In this document: positions 8,365-17,992 of the stretch, in pieces
How positions within the stretch are numbered: the stretch's first letter is position 1
Layout: each line of letters opens with the position of its first letter
DNA from: Olleya aquimaris
GTDB taxonomy: Bacteria; Bacteroidota; Bacteroidia; Flavobacteriales; Flavobacteriaceae
Reading direction: 5' to 3'
Length of the DNA stretch: 64,000 nucleotides
Assembly: GCF_003259525.1 (NCBI RefSeq)
Contig: NZ_QLLO01000008.1
Coordinates: forward strand, 67,001 to 131,000
Made by a program: the position numbers and the translations under genes
Notes under the pieces: generated by a model
What the model was told of the DNA's origin: nothing
Seen by the model: the letters and a program-made list of their open reading frames with translations, nothing else
The model's database searches: none

Positions 8365-8446
8365 AGACACTTCGACAAGCTCCGTGTGACATTGGTTTTG
8401 TTTTATTGTTTGAAAGCACATTGACTACGCTTGAGGCGACAATCAC
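8365..8446. repeat. intergenic pair of TTCGAC/TTGACTACGCT-type repeat units
   Basis: The 96-base gap contains two related blocks, CACTTCGACAAGCTCCGTG (8369-8387) and TTGACTACGCTTGAGGCGAC (8421-8440). Both resemble a short dispersed unit I recall from flavobacterial intergenic DNA. Neither is a strong terminator hairpin. Confidence 0.4.
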
Positions 8447-8448
8447 AC

Positions 8449-10080
8449 TTAATTTTTAATAATTTTTTTGGTTAATGATAAGTCGTTTGCTTCAATTTTT
8501 ACTAAATACACACCTTTAGCTAAAGTAGCAGTATTAATGTTTTGTTGCATTGAAGTGACTGTGGTTTCAATGACTTTTTTTCCTAAGATATCGTAAATTT
8601 TAACCGAAGCTTGTTCATATTGGCTAGGGATTTCAAAAGTTAATTGATTTTTAACTGGATTAGGATATATTTTTAAAGTTGTATTTTGATTTTGAAACTC
8701 GACTATGGATAAACCTTGTGCCAAAGCAATGGACAAATCTGGTATTCCGTAACCTAATAAATTATCTGGTGCGTTGTATTGCGACGCTGATTCTCTGACC
8801 AATTGCATAATTTCAGCATTAGACAAAGTTGGTAACGCTTGCCATAAACACACGATGCCACCAGCCAATATTGGTGCGCTAAACGAGGTACCATTTAAGG
8901 TAGTAATTGTATCATTATTCAGGATTACGTAACTAGCTTGACCTTGAGCCACCACGTCTGGTTTTTGAGTGGGTTGCGTACTATTTCCTTGAGAACTGAA
9001 AGATGCATACGTCCCATCTGGTTTTACTGCACCAACACTAAACACACCTGCTGCATCAGCTGGAGCGCCAACAATTTGCCAGCTTCCTCCACCAGAATTT
9101 CCTGCAGAATTTACTACTAAAATACCTTTTTCGAAAGCGATGTTTGCTCCTTTGGTAATGTAAGCAGTATTACCATCCATATCTGCTGGTGTATAGCTAT
9201 AATTTGGGTTATCATACGTTGTGTAGCCTAAAGACGAGTTAATAACATCAACACCTAAACTATCTGCACGTTCTGCAGCTTCTACCCATAAGCTTTCCTC
9301 TAAAGGTGTTTCTGATGCTGCGTTTTCTGTTCTGAATAAATAATAGTTTGCATCAGGAGCAGTTCCGACAAATTGATCTTGAATAAAACCTGCCATATCA
9401 CTAAGTACCCAAGTCCCATGAGAATTTCCTTGGTAGATATACACATCACTTGTTCTATCAACAAAATCATAACCACCTAAAATTCCACCAGCATCTCTTA
9501 AACGCTGAAACCCATTCATGGTATCCACATCTGGGAATCCTGCATCTAGGACAGCAATTGTCATACCTGTTCCTGTATAGCTGTCTGGATGTTGGTGCAA
9601 ATCGTCACCATTAATCATTTCAATTTGGTTGGCAGCACTACCATAATTAAACGTAGTTAAACTGGCTTCTACCTCATGTTTATCTTGATTTTGACTGGTT
9701 CTGGTATTTAGATTATCGTCTGCAAAATCGATAGAACTGACAATTATATTACCATTTACAGTAACTGTACTTAATGCATTGATATCTGCTGGATCGCCTA
9801 CAACATGCAACGCATTAAACCATTTAGATTTAGCCATAACGGACACACCAGGTTGCGATTTTATAGCAGTAATGTAACTTTCGTCCACCGGAACATCTCT
9901 AAAATCTACAGCAACATTGTGTGCTGCTTTACGGTCTAGAGCCTTTTGTGTTAAAATTGAATTAGGATTAGCTAAAGCCGAACTACTGTTAGGCTTATCT
10001 GTTAGATATACCCAAGCATGTTCTTGTGATAAACCTATTGAAGAATAGATGAATATAAATACTAGGAGCAGCTTTTTCAT
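8449..10080 (-). CDS. secreted subtilisin-like (S8) protease with T9SS sorting domain
   Basis: A 543-aa secreted protease. It has an N-terminal signal peptide (about 1-18), a propeptide-like region to about residue 145, and the S8 catalytic triad: Asp179 in MTIAVLDAGF, His221 in GNSHGTWV and Ser399 in NGTSFSAP. The oxyanion Asn is in NSAGNSGG. The last 75 residues begin with LKIYPNPVKNQL and end with GVYLVKIEANDLSLTKKIIKN, the type A sorting domain recognised by the type IX secretion system. So it should cross the outer membrane and be released or anchored on the surface. It is 25 bases downstream of mnmA, probably cotranscribed. Confidence 0.93.
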   Translation of the reverse strand: MKKLLLVFIFIYSSIGLSQEHAWVYLTDKPNSSSALANPNSILTQKALDRKAAHNVAVDFRDVPVDESYITAIKSQPGVSVMAKSKWFNALHVVGDPADINALSTVTVNGNIIVSSIDFADDNLNTRTSQNQDKHEVEASLTTFNYGSAANQIEMINGDDLHQHPDSYTGTGMTIAVLDAGFPDVDTMNGFQRLRDAGGILGGYDFVDRTSDVYIYQGNSHGTWVLSDMAGFIQDQFVGTAPDANYYLFRTENAASETPLEESLWVEAAERADSLGVDVINSSLGYTTYDNPNYSYTPADMDGNTAYITKGANIAFEKGILVVNSAGNSGGGSWQIVGAPADAAGVFSVGAVKPDGTYASFSSQGNSTQPTQKPDVVAQGQASYVILNNDTITTLNGTSFSAPILAGGIVCLWQALPTLSNAEIMQLVRESASQYNAPDNLLGYGIPDLSIALAQGLSIVEFQNQNTTLKIYPNPVKNQLTFEIPSQYEQASVKIYDILGKKVIETTVTSMQQNINTATLAKGVYLVKIEANDLSLTKKIIKN

Positions 10081-10105
10081 GACAGTAACCTTTTGCTACT
10101 GCAAG

Positions 10106-11296
10106 TTAAGAAATTACACCAGAACCTACTAATTCTTCATCTAAATACCAAGCTACAAATTGCCCTTCGGTAATAGCAGATTGAGGTTGTTCAAACTGTA
10201 CATATAAACCATCTTCAACTTTATATAATGTTGCATTTTGGAGTACTTGACGATATCTAATTCGTGCTAAAACAGATAAATTTTCTCCTGTTTGTAAAGC
10301 TAAATCTTCTCTAACCCAATGTAACTCGTCATTAGACACAAACAACGTGTTTTTGTACAATCCTGGATGCGCTGCACCTTGACCCGTATAAATCACGTTT
10401 TCTTTAACGTCTGTATCAATAACAAATAAAGGTTCTACTGTTCCGCCAACTGCTAAACCTTTACGTTGTCCTTTAGTAAAGTAATGAGCTCCTTGATGTT
10501 TACCCATAACTTTACCTTGCTTAACAGAATAAATTGGTTTTCTGGAATTGTATTGTAATTCTTCTAATTTAGAAACAAAACCAGGAGGTGTTTCATTGTA
10601 AAACGGTAGGTCTTTAGGTATTTCTACAATAACTCCTTCTTTAGGTTTTAGTTGTTGTTGTAAAAATTCTGGTAATCTTACTTTTCCAATAAAGCATAAC
10701 CCTTGAGAGTCTTTTTTTTCTGCAGTGGTTAAGTCTTGTTGTTTAGCAATTGCTCTAACTTCTGGTTTTAGCAATTCACCCACTGGAAACAATGCTTTAG
10801 CTAATTGTTGTTGTGATAATTGACATAAAAAATAAGACTGGTCTTTATTTGTATCTTTTCCAGCTAGTAATTGATGAATCTCTTGTCCATCTTTTATTAT
10901 GGTGTTTTTTCTGCAGTAATGTCCTGTTGCAACATAATCTGCACCAAGGTCTAATGCAATTTTCATAAATACATCAAACTTGATTTCTCTATTACAAAGT
11001 ACATCAGGATTAGGTGTACGTCCTTTTTCATATTCGTCAAACATATAATCTACGATACGCTCTTTATACTGCTCGCTTAAATCTACTGTTTGAAACGGAA
11101 TTCCTAGTTTATTTGCGACTAACATAGCATCATTACTATCATCAAGCCAAGGACATTCGTCTGATATGGTTACAGAATCGTCGTGCCAATTTTTCATAAA
11201 TAATCCAATAACTTCATAACCTTGCTCTTTTAATAAATAAGCAGCAACGCTAGAATCTACTCCTCCTGACAATCCTACAATGACTCTTTTTTTCAT
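10106..11296 (-). CDS. mnmA: tRNA-specific 2-thiouridylase MnmA
   Basis: A 396-aa cytoplasmic enzyme that puts sulfur on U34 of tRNA Lys, Glu and Gln. The PP-loop SGGVDSS lies right after the start. The catalytic cysteines are in [10 protein letters not shown] and DSQGLCFIG, and the C-terminal part has the expected beta-barrel layout ending with the [13 protein letters not shown] motif. I chose the ATG at 11296 over the one at 11314: the -7-like TATCTTTG of the minus strand covers 11314-11321, so the upstream start would lie inside the promoter. The subtilase gene follows 25 bases downstream. Confidence 0.96.
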   Translation of the reverse strand: MKKRVIVGLSGGVDSSVAAYLLKEQGYEVIGLFMKNWHDDSVTISDECPWLDDSNDAMLVANKLGIPFQTVDLSEQYKERIVDYMFDEYEKGRTPNPDVLCNREIKFDVFMKIALDLGADYVATGHYCRKNTIIKDGQEIHQLLAGKDTNKDQSYFLCQLSQQQLAKALFPVGELLKPEVRAIAKQQDLTTAEKKDSQGLCFIGKVRLPEFLQQQLKPKEGVIVEIPKDLPFYNETPPGFVSKLEELQYNSRKPIYSVKQGKVMGKHQGAHYFTKGQRKGLAVGGTVEPLFVIDTDVKENVIYTGQGAAHPGLYKNTLFVSNDELHWVREDLALQTGENLSVLARIRYRQVLQNATLYKVEDGLYVQFEQPQSAITEGQFVAWYLDEELVGSGVIS

Positions 11297-11440
11297 GTTT
11301 TTAAAATAGAGCACAAAGATAAGTCTTTCTTAAAAATTAAAACATAATTATAGGCAATTGAAAACAGAACTTAATGTGTTAACAAACAGTTAATTAAAAA
11401 AAATTAACAATTCCTTATAATACTTTGTTTAATCTTTCAA

Positions 11441-11448
11441 TAAATTTG
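11441..11448 (+). promoter_or_regulatory. probable -7 element of the fasciclin lipoprotein gene
   Basis: TAAATTTG matches TAnnTTTG and ends 27 bases before the ATG at 11476. A TTTG lies upstream at 11424-11427, but only 13 bases away, so the -33 partner is uncertain. Confidence 0.4.
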
Positions 11449-11475
11449 TTAAACAAACTTATAAAAAGTATTATT

Positions 11476-12453
11476 ATGAAAACAATCCAAAAATTATCAC
11501 TTTTATTTTTAGCGACCTTTGTATTATGGTCTTGTAGCGACGATGACGACGCGACACAACAACCAATGCCACAACAATTAAATATTGTAGCTACTGCTCA
11601 AGCTACACCTAGTTTAAGTATTCTAGTAGAAGCTGTTGTACAAGCAGGACTTGTAGACGCATTATCTGCTGACGGAAGCAGAACTGTTTTAGCACCAACT
11701 AATGATGCCTTCACTGCATTTTTAGCAGCTAAAGGATTTGCATCTTTATCTGATGTACCAAACGATGTATTGACACAAATTTTACTAAATCATGTTATAG
11801 ATGGAGCAAACATTTTATCAACAGATTTAGCTGGATCTGCAGGATATACTACCACTTTAGCTTCTGGACCAAACAACACAAACTTAAGTCTATACTGGGA
11901 TGGTACGTCTGGCGTAACTTTTAATGGGTACGCTGATGTTGATATTGCTGATATTTCAACTTCTAATGGTATTGTACACGTTGTTGATGCTGTAATTGAT
12001 TTGCCAACCTTAGCAACATTTGCAACCACAAATCCTGCTCTAGAAGATTTAGTTACTGCTTTAGGATCTGCTGACTCTCAAACGCCATCACCAATGTTTG
12101 TGTCAACTTTAGCTGATGCTCAATCAGGACCACTAACAGTATTTACTCCAACAAACGATGCATTTGATGCATTATTATTGGAATTAGATCCAAGCGGTAT
12201 GACAGAACTAGGAGATATTGATCCTGCAACAGTAGAAGCAGTATTAAATATACATATTGTATCTGGAAATGTACAATCTAGTGGATTAATGACAGGACCA
12301 GTTACTACTTTAGGTGGTACAATAGATGTAGATACAAGTAACTTTACTATAACAGATCCTTTAAATAGAGTTATTAATATCGTAACGTCTTTAGTCGATA
12401 TTCAAGCTGTTAATGGAGTAGTACATGTGGTAGATAGAGTTATCAGACCATAA
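11476..12453 (+). CDS. lipoprotein with two fasciclin (FAS1) domains
   Basis: A 325-aa exported protein. The start at 11476 gives a classic lipoprotein signal, with the lipobox at VLWSC and an acidic SDDDD directly after the cysteine, which in Bacteroidota favours surface export. Two FAS1 repeats follow. Each has the H1/H2 features: LAPTNDAFTAF and HVVDAVIDLP in the first, FTPTNDAFDALL and HVVDRVIRP in the second. FAS1 domains mediate adhesion to matrix or other cells. An in-frame start at 11425 exists but lies upstream of the -7 element and would bury the signal peptide. A strong terminator follows at 12550. Confidence 0.92.
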   Translation: MKTIQKLSLLFLATFVLWSCSDDDDATQQPMPQQLNIVATAQATPSLSILVEAVVQAGLVDALSADGSRTVLAPTNDAFTAFLAAKGFASLSDVPNDVLTQILLNHVIDGANILSTDLAGSAGYTTTLASGPNNTNLSLYWDGTSGVTFNGYADVDIADISTSNGIVHVVDAVIDLPTLATFATTNPALEDLVTALGSADSQTPSPMFVSTLADAQSGPLTVFTPTNDAFDALLLELDPSGMTELGDIDPATVEAVLNIHIVSGNVQSSGLMTGPVTTLGGTIDVDTSNFTITDPLNRVINIVTSLVDIQAVNGVVHVVDRVIRP

Positions 12454-12549
12454 GAAGAATTTATATTAGTTAGTTTTTTAATCATGATTTAGATTAATGT
12501 TAAACAATTGCTTTCCCTTTGATTAATAGACACATTAATCTAGATTAAC

Positions 12550-12582
12550 AAAAAGCGCCTTGATTTCTCAAGGCGTTTTTTA
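12550..12582. terminator. bidirectional rho-independent terminator
   Basis: A perfect 8-bp stem (CGCCTTGA at 12556-12563 with TCAAGGCG at 12568-12575), a 4-base loop, an A-run before and a T-run after. It serves the fasciclin gene on the plus strand and the YwqK-like gene on the minus strand. Confidence 0.9.
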
Positions 12583-12602
12583 ATATGTGCTATTTTAGTT
12601 AT

Positions 12603-13289
12603 TTACTGTCTTTTTTTATCTAAATCTTTCTCTTCTACCAACACACCATCCTTATACCTTTTCCACACACAGCATTTTACATCATCTCTATACTGTCCTT
12701 CTGTAGCTATAAGTCCTTCTTTATTGTATGTTTTATAGGCACCATGAAATTTATCTGCTTTGTAAGTAATTATTTTAATAAGGTTTCCATTTTCTGTGTA
12801 CCAAGTAGATTCTCCATCTAACAAACCATTTTTATAGTAAGCTTTTTCTGCTACCTGACCGCTTAAATAATAAACTTTTCGTTCGCCTTCTAATTTGCCT
12901 TTATCGTTATAATACTCCTCCGTCATGACTTGATCAGCATTTTTATGATAAATCACCCATTTACCAATATAATCCCTTCCTAGCATCTTACCTTCGCTAA
13001 TTTTTTTTCCGGTACTAGCTAAAAAAGTGACATAGGCTTCATTAGTATCTTTATTAAAAACTTTAGTTGCAGTTAGCACAGCTTTACCATCAATATTTTT
13101 ATAAAATTTGAAAGTACCTATTTCTTTTCCATGATCAAATTCGCCTTCATACCTTACCACTTTGGTGTTTTCAAAATTCTTTTTCCATTTACCATGACGT
13201 TGTCCATTAGCGTCAAACTGGTTAATATCCTGTGCCAATAACCCACTAGTGACAAATATAAATAGTAGCGCTAGGTGTATTTTTTTCAT
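12603..13289 (-). CDS. secreted YwqK-like / MORN-type repeat protein
   Basis: A 228-aa protein with a signal peptide ending near LLAQ (residues 1-19). Repeating units such as DANGQRHGKWKKNF, YYLSGQVAEKAYYKNGLLDGE and YNKEGLIATEGQYRDDVKCCVWKRYKDG follow. This is the pattern of the YwqK family, related to MORN repeats: short beta hairpins of about 20-25 residues. Database names call it a toxin-antitoxin antitoxin, but nothing here supports that: no toxin gene is adjacent and the protein is exported. The role in the periplasm or outer membrane is unknown. Confidence 0.8.
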   Translation of the reverse strand: MKKIHLALLFIFVTSGLLAQDINQFDANGQRHGKWKKNFENTKVVRYEGEFDHGKEIGTFKFYKNIDGKAVLTATKVFNKDTNEAYVTFLASTGKKISEGKMLGRDYIGKWVIYHKNADQVMTEEYYNDKGKLEGERKVYYLSGQVAEKAYYKNGLLDGESTWYTENGNLIKIITYKADKFHGAYKTYNKEGLIATEGQYRDDVKCCVWKRYKDGVLVEEKDLDKKRQ

Positions 13290-13363
13290 TATAAAATAGT
13301 ATTATATCGCTTTCGCGGAAATCCTGCCTGATGGCTTAACGTTATTTAATTGTATTTGTTATA

Positions 13364-13404
13364 ACAAAAAAGCTGCCAAACTAAAATTAAAGTAGACAGC
13401 TTCA
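13364..13404 (-). terminator. terminator downstream of yidC
   Basis: On the minus strand AAGCTGTC (from 13402) pairs with GGCAGCTT (to 13370), with one G-T pair and a 17-base loop, followed by a T-run. It lies 23 bases after the yidC stop. Confidence 0.65.
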
Positions 13405-13426
13405 TTTAACTATAAATTAAAAGAGT

Positions 13427-15334
13427 TTATTTTCTTTTATTTTTTTGTTGCATTTGTTTTTGCTTTTCTGCTTGTTCCATCATCTCTTTCATTCGTTTTT
13501 GGAACTTATTTTCTTTTTTAGGCTTCGCTTTTTGTACTTGAATATTAGCATGAATCTTCTCTTCATCTAAAATAAAGTTTTTGATTACTAATAAAATTCC
13601 GATACTAATTAAGTTAGAAATAAAGTAATATAAACTTAAACCTGAAGCATATTGGTTAAAGAAAATAAGCATCATGATTGGTGCAAAATAAATCATGTAC
13701 TTCATCATTTTAGCCATATCTGGCATTCCTTCTTGTTTAGGAGCCGACATCTGGTTTTGACCAGTGGTTAACTTCATATAAAAGAAAATAGCTATTGCTG
13801 CAAGTATTGGAAACAAACTTACGTGATCACCATATAACGGAATGTTAAACGGTAATTCTGCAACCACATCGTATGACGATAAATCATCTGCCCATAAAAA
13901 CTTTTTCTGTCTTAAAGCAAAAGCAGTAGGGAAAAACATAAATAAGGCGTAAAACACTGGCATCTGGATTAAAGCTGGTAAACATCCTGCTAAAGGACTT
14001 GCTCCTGCTTTATTTTGCAACGCCATAGTTTCTTGTTGTGCTTTTAATTTATTGTCTTTATACTTTTCTCTAATTGCATCCAATTCTGGCTTTAAAACTT
14101 TTAGCTTCATTTGCGACAAATACTGCTTGTATTGCACAAAACTCATTGCTAATTTTATTAAAACAGTCATTACAATAATGGCAATACCGTAAGGTAAAAA
14201 CGAGCTTAATCCATTAAACAAAGGAATAAATAAAAACTTGTTTATCCAGCCGAAAATTCCCCATCCAAATGGGATACTTTCTACTAAATTATTGTCGTAT
14301 TGTTTTAAAATTTCGCTATCTGTTGGTCCATAATACAACTTTAAGTTATTGTTGATTTTGGCACCATTTAACGCCAACGCTGTTTTGGTTGAAAACTGCT
14401 TAGTAAAAATGGAGTCTTTAGCTTCATCTTCTACCAAGTTTTTAGACGTGATGGCAACTTCTTTAAAAGGCTTATCTGTAACTAAAATTGAACTAAAAAA
14501 GTGTTGTCTGTAGGACAGCCAATCTACATTCTCTTCTATCTCGTCATCGTCACCCATTTGAGAGAGTTTATCTACATCTCCACCATCCATTTGGTAAGTT
14601 AAACGCGTATATCTATTCTCGTAACTGATGCTTTGATCGTGTCTGTAAGCTTTTTGTGTCCAATCTAAATGAATAGGATTAGACGTATTAATTGCACTTT
14701 CTAAACCTTGAGATTGGATAGTAAAATCTATCATATACTCATTAGGTTTAATTATGTATTTGTATTCTAAATATTTATCTTCTGCAGTCTTAAGTTTCAT
14801 TGATACTATGGTATAGTCTCCACTTTTAGTAACTGTTGGCTGAAAGTATAAATCTTTAGTATTTAACGTACGATTATCTGTAGTTTGAAAGTTGATGTTA
14901 AAAACCGCATTTCCATTTTTTACCAGATGAATTGGAATAGAATCAAAATCGACAAATTGCTTTAATTTAACCTCTGATAAATGACCACCTTTGGTATGAA
15001 ATTTTAGTTTTAACACTTCATTTTCAACAGTTACCTCATCTTCAGAAAACGTTGATGAAGCAGCAGAATAAGCAAAATCACCAATTTTAGATTGTAGCTC
15101 AGCCACTGCATTTGAATCTTTTGGCTTAGAATAATCTAAAGCTGTAGTGACTTTAGTTTCAGGTAATTTTTCGGCTTCCGCTTTTTTTTGAGCTTCAATT
15201 TGTGCTTGCTTTTCTGCTTCTTGAGCTTTTAATTCTTCAGGAGTTGGCTTATTTTGCCACATCATAAATAATAAAATACCAAAGATTAAAACAAATCCTA
15301 TTATCGAGTTTGTGTCTAGCTTTTTTTCTTCCAT
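13427..15334 (-). CDS. yidC: membrane protein insertase YidC
   Basis: A 635-aa inner-membrane insertase that works with SecYEG or alone to place membrane proteins. It has an N-terminal anchor helix (residues about 9-26), a large periplasmic domain (about 85-345) and the conserved five-helix core (about 355-570) with GAGFAINKF-like FGWGIFGWINKFLFIPLF and the cytoplasmic hairpin KYKDNKLKAQQETMAL. The tail is long and basic, as usual in Bacteroidota, where it may contact the ribosome. It lies downstream of pyrG and has its own promoter at 15379-15410. Confidence 0.96.
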   Translation of the reverse strand: MEEKKLDTNSIIGFVLIFGILLFMMWQNKPTPEELKAQEAEKQAQIEAQKKAEAEKLPETKVTTALDYSKPKDSNAVAELQSKIGDFAYSAASSTFSEDEVTVENEVLKLKFHTKGGHLSEVKLKQFVDFDSIPIHLVKNGNAVFNINFQTTDNRTLNTKDLYFQPTVTKSGDYTIVSMKLKTAEDKYLEYKYIIKPNEYMIDFTIQSQGLESAINTSNPIHLDWTQKAYRHDQSISYENRYTRLTYQMDGGDVDKLSQMGDDDEIEENVDWLSYRQHFFSSILVTDKPFKEVAITSKNLVEDEAKDSIFTKQFSTKTALALNGAKINNNLKLYYGPTDSEILKQYDNNLVESIPFGWGIFGWINKFLFIPLFNGLSSFLPYGIAIIVMTVLIKLAMSFVQYKQYLSQMKLKVLKPELDAIREKYKDNKLKAQQETMALQNKAGASPLAGCLPALIQMPVFYALFMFFPTAFALRQKKFLWADDLSSYDVVAELPFNIPLYGDHVSLFPILAAIAIFFYMKLTTGQNQMSAPKQEGMPDMAKMMKYMIYFAPIMMLIFFNQYASGLSLYYFISNLISIGILLVIKNFILDEEKIHANIQVQKAKPKKENKFQKRMKEMMEQAEKQKQMQQKNKRK

Positions 15335-15378
15335 ATTATTTGGTTCCTCTTACTTTTTTAAAGGAATAATTAATTAGT

Positions 15379-15410
15379 CAAATATACGACCACTTTTAAA
15401 TTGGTGTCAA
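15379..15410 (-). promoter_or_regulatory. yidC promoter (TTG, 21 nt, TATATTTG)
   Basis: On the minus strand TTG at 15408-15410 and TATATTTG at 15379-15386 are 21 bases apart, a full match to the Bacteroidota primary sigma factor consensus. The TTG lies in the palindrome GTGTCAAATTGACAC (15404-15418), which could also act as an operator. Confidence 0.7.
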
Positions 15411-15418
15411 ATTGACAC

Positions 15419-17035
15419 TTATTTTTTATTACTGTGTTTTAAACTTGCCTTTACAAAAGCCACAAATAAAGGGTGTGGATTGGCAACTGTACTTTTATAT
15501 TCTGGATGATATTGTACACCAACAAACCAAGGATGTGCTGGATTTTCAATAATTTCTACAAGTTTGGTTTCTGGATTATAACCTGTTGCTTTTAAGCCTG
15601 CAGCTTCAATCTGGTCTTTATAGTTACTGTTAAACTCGTATCTGTGTCTATGACGCTCTTTTATATCTTGTGATTGATACACTTTATAGGCAATAGAGTC
15701 TTTTTCTATGTGACAATCCCAAGCTCCTAAACGCATGGTTCCACCCATTTCTGTAATAGATTTTTGATCCTCCATAATATCTATTACTGGATGTTTGGTT
15801 TTTGGGTTCATCTCTGTAGAATTTGCATCTTCAAGACCTAATACGTTACGACAAAACTCAATAACAGCCATTTGCATTCCTAAACAAATCCCTAAAAAAG
15901 GAATGTTATTTTCACGTACAAATCTAATAGCATCTATTTTTCCCTCAATACCACGTTCTCCAAAGCCTGGTGCTACTAACACTCCGTCTAAATGGGATAA
16001 TTTCATTTTGATATTATCTTCATTTAAATATTCTGAATGGACAGACTCTACATTAACTTTAACTTCATTTTCTGCTCCAGCATGAATAAATGATTCTAAT
16101 ATAGATTTATAAGAATCTTGCAACTCGACATACTTACCAATTAATCCTATAGTGATTTCTGATTTTGGATTTTTATGACGTTTTAAAAACTGATTCCAAC
16201 GTGTTAAATCTGGCACATCACTGTGTAATGCTAGCTTTTTTAACACCACTTTATCCAATTGTTCTTCTAACATTAAATTTGGCACATCATAAATGGTTGA
16301 GGCATCAATAGACTGGATGATCGCTTCCTCGCGCACATTACAAAATAGTGCTAGCTTACGCTTTAAATCGCTTGGTAGTTCGTGCTCTGTACGACACACT
16401 AAAATATCTGCTTGTACACCACTTTCCATTAAAGTTTTAACGCTATGTTGGGTTGGTTTTGTTTTTAATTCTCCTGCAGCAGTGAGGTAAGGAATTAAAG
16501 TTAAATGTATGACTAATGCATTATTATCTCCTAAATCCCATTTTAATTGTCTTACTGCTTCAATGTATGGTAACGACTCGATATCACCTACAGTTCCACC
16601 AATTTCTGTGATAACTATATCATAGTCTCCAGAATTACCAAGAATTTGAATTCTGTTTTTTATTTCGTCTGTAATGTGTGGAATTACCTGAACGGTTTTA
16701 CCTAAAAACTCGCCTTTACGCTCACGATTAATCACGCTTTGGTAGATACGTCCAGTGGTTACATTGTTAGCTTGACTGGTTGGTACATTTAAAAAACGCT
16801 CGTAATGCCCTAAGTCTAAGTCGGTTTCTGCACCATCGTCAGTGACATAACATTCGCCATGCTCATACGGATTTAAGGTTCCTGGATCTACGTTAATGTA
16901 AGGGTCTAATTTTTGGATAGTGGTCCTGTAACCTTGTGCTTGAAGTAGCTTAGCCAAAGAGGCTGCAATGATTCCTTTTCCTAGTGACGAGGTTACGCCT
17001 CCTGTTACAAATATGTACTTAGTTTCTGGTGTCAT
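15419..17035 (-). CDS. pyrG: CTP synthase
   Basis: A 538-aa enzyme that aminates UTP to CTP with glutamine and ATP. The synthetase half carries the P-loop GGVTSSLGKGI, LDPYINVDPGTL and EIGGTVGDIES. The class I glutamine amidotransferase half has the nucleophile Cys in FLGICLGMQMAVIEF and the His-Glu pair in GVQYHPEYKS. The length is standard. A promoter with both boxes lies just upstream at 17056-17083. yidC follows 84 bases downstream with its own promoter; the pyrG-yidC order is common in Flavobacteriaceae, as far as I recall. Confidence 0.98.
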   Translation of the reverse strand: MTPETKYIFVTGGVTSSLGKGIIAASLAKLLQAQGYRTTIQKLDPYINVDPGTLNPYEHGECYVTDDGAETDLDLGHYERFLNVPTSQANNVTTGRIYQSVINRERKGEFLGKTVQVIPHITDEIKNRIQILGNSGDYDIVITEIGGTVGDIESLPYIEAVRQLKWDLGDNNALVIHLTLIPYLTAAGELKTKPTQHSVKTLMESGVQADILVCRTEHELPSDLKRKLALFCNVREEAIIQSIDASTIYDVPNLMLEEQLDKVVLKKLALHSDVPDLTRWNQFLKRHKNPKSEITIGLIGKYVELQDSYKSILESFIHAGAENEVKVNVESVHSEYLNEDNIKMKLSHLDGVLVAPGFGERGIEGKIDAIRFVRENNIPFLGICLGMQMAVIEFCRNVLGLEDANSTEMNPKTKHPVIDIMEDQKSITEMGGTMRLGAWDCHIEKDSIAYKVYQSQDIKERHRHRYEFNSNYKDQIEAAGLKATGYNPETKLVEIIENPAHPWFVGVQYHPEYKSTVANPHPLFVAFVKASLKHSNKK

Positions 17036-17055
17036 GTTGCGTTGTTAAACGCTTG

Positions 17056-17083
17056 CAAATTTATGATTTTTAGTTGAAATCAA
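17056..17083 (-). promoter_or_regulatory. pyrG promoter (TTG, 17 nt, TAAATTTG)
   Basis: On the minus strand TTG (17081-17083) and TAAATTTG (17056-17063) are 17 bases apart, 20 bases before the pyrG ATG at 17035. Confidence 0.6.
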
Positions 17084-17226
17084 GGCTTGTTTAAAGGTTT
17101 ATTTTTGGTTATCTGTTGTGTCTATATAAACGACTAATAACCTTGATAATATCGTTTTTTTCATATAAATTAGCTTGAATTCAAATATAGTTTGAGTGTT
17201 CTTAACTTGTTTTAATATTAATTCTT

Positions 17227-17703
17227 ATGTTTTTTAACAAACTTTGCAATCCGAGAAAAATTATAGTCATTAGATTTTTTATACTTACTCTAACTATGGT
17301 TTTTTTATCCGGTTGTACTGAAGAAAATTGTTTGAACATTGAGCATATTAAAGAGTTAGATGCTTCATGGGAAAAAGCTCAGTTAGAATTAGATTTAGAT
17401 TTTATTGACTCTTTATTGGCAGATCAATTTATTTGGATCCATAATCATGCTAATACCATTGATAATAAAGAAGTTGTGTTAGAAAGGATTAAAAGATATA
17501 TTGATACTAACAATACAGAAACAAAATCCCGAAATTCTAAAGATGTTAAAGTTGTTATTTATGAAAAAACAGCTATTGTAAGTGGTTATACCATTATAGA
17601 TCGAGGTCCTAGTCCAACGACCTATCATTTTTTAAGAACTTATGCTGAAATCAATGGATCATGTTATCTTATAGCTAGTCAAACTATGGCTATTCCTAAT
17701 TAA
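17227..17703 (+). CDS. DUF4440/SnoaL-like (NTF2 fold) lipoprotein
   Basis: A 158-aa protein with a long basic N-terminus, a hydrophobic stretch and the lipobox FLSGC (residues about 26-30). The mature part matches the NTF2-like DUF4440 pattern: ELDASWEKAQLELDLDFIDSLLADQFIWIHN, then AIVSGYTIIDRG and a C-terminal strand. Such domains form small beta-alpha sandwiches with enzymatic or ligand-binding roles. It stands alone on the plus strand between minus-strand genes. The signal peptide has an unusually long n-region, so a shorter start is possible, but no better ATG is seen. Confidence 0.75.
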   Translation: MFFNKLCNPRKIIVIRFFILTLTMVFLSGCTEENCLNIEHIKELDASWEKAQLELDLDFIDSLLADQFIWIHNHANTIDNKEVVLERIKRYIDTNNTETKSRNSKDVKVVIYEKTAIVSGYTIIDRGPSPTTYHFLRTYAEINGSCYLIASQTMAIPN

Positions 17704-17758
17704 TAATAGTTATAAAGCTTTATTATGATAATTATTTGAGACACTTGATAAGTATCCC

Positions 17759-17992
17759 TTATTTAGGGTATTGCTTTTTAATGGTCCTAATTAATTCTTC
17801 CAAACCATTAACTTTAAGCGTGTATACGGTCTCTAGCATATCACCTAATTTTCCTTTTGGGAAGCCTTTATTGTGATACCACACCACATAATACTCTGGT
17901 AAGTCTATTAAAAATCGGTCTTTGTATTTTCCGTAAGGCATTTTGGTGTGCGCCAATTGGACTAAAAAGTCCCTATCAGGTTGTAGTTGCAC
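17759..17992 (-). CDS. DUF3820 family protein (GTG start)
   Basis: A 77-aa cytoplasmic protein with the DUF3820 core MPYGKYKDRFLIDLPEYYVVW and FPKGKLGDMLETVYTLKVNG. The frame opens with GTG at 17992, sharing its base with the TAG stop of the DUF922 gene (TAGTG), so translation is probably coupled. The next ATG (codon 18) would cut off part of the conserved N-terminus, which favours GTG. The function is unknown; a Pseudomonas homologue is called a virulence factor, but nothing here points to that. Confidence 0.82.
   Translation of the reverse strand: MQLQPDRDFLVQLAHTKMPYGKYKDRFLIDLPEYYVVWYHNKGFPKGKLGDMLETVYTLKVNGLEELIRTIKKQYPK

Noticed and set aside
12603-13289. A toxin-antitoxin system around the YwqK-like gene
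   Set aside because: The name comes from the family label only. No toxin gene is adjacent and the protein has an export signal.
17740-17758. Small palindromic stretch ATAAAGCTTTAT (17710-17721) as a terminator
   Set aside because: The stem is AT-only and short, without a T-run.
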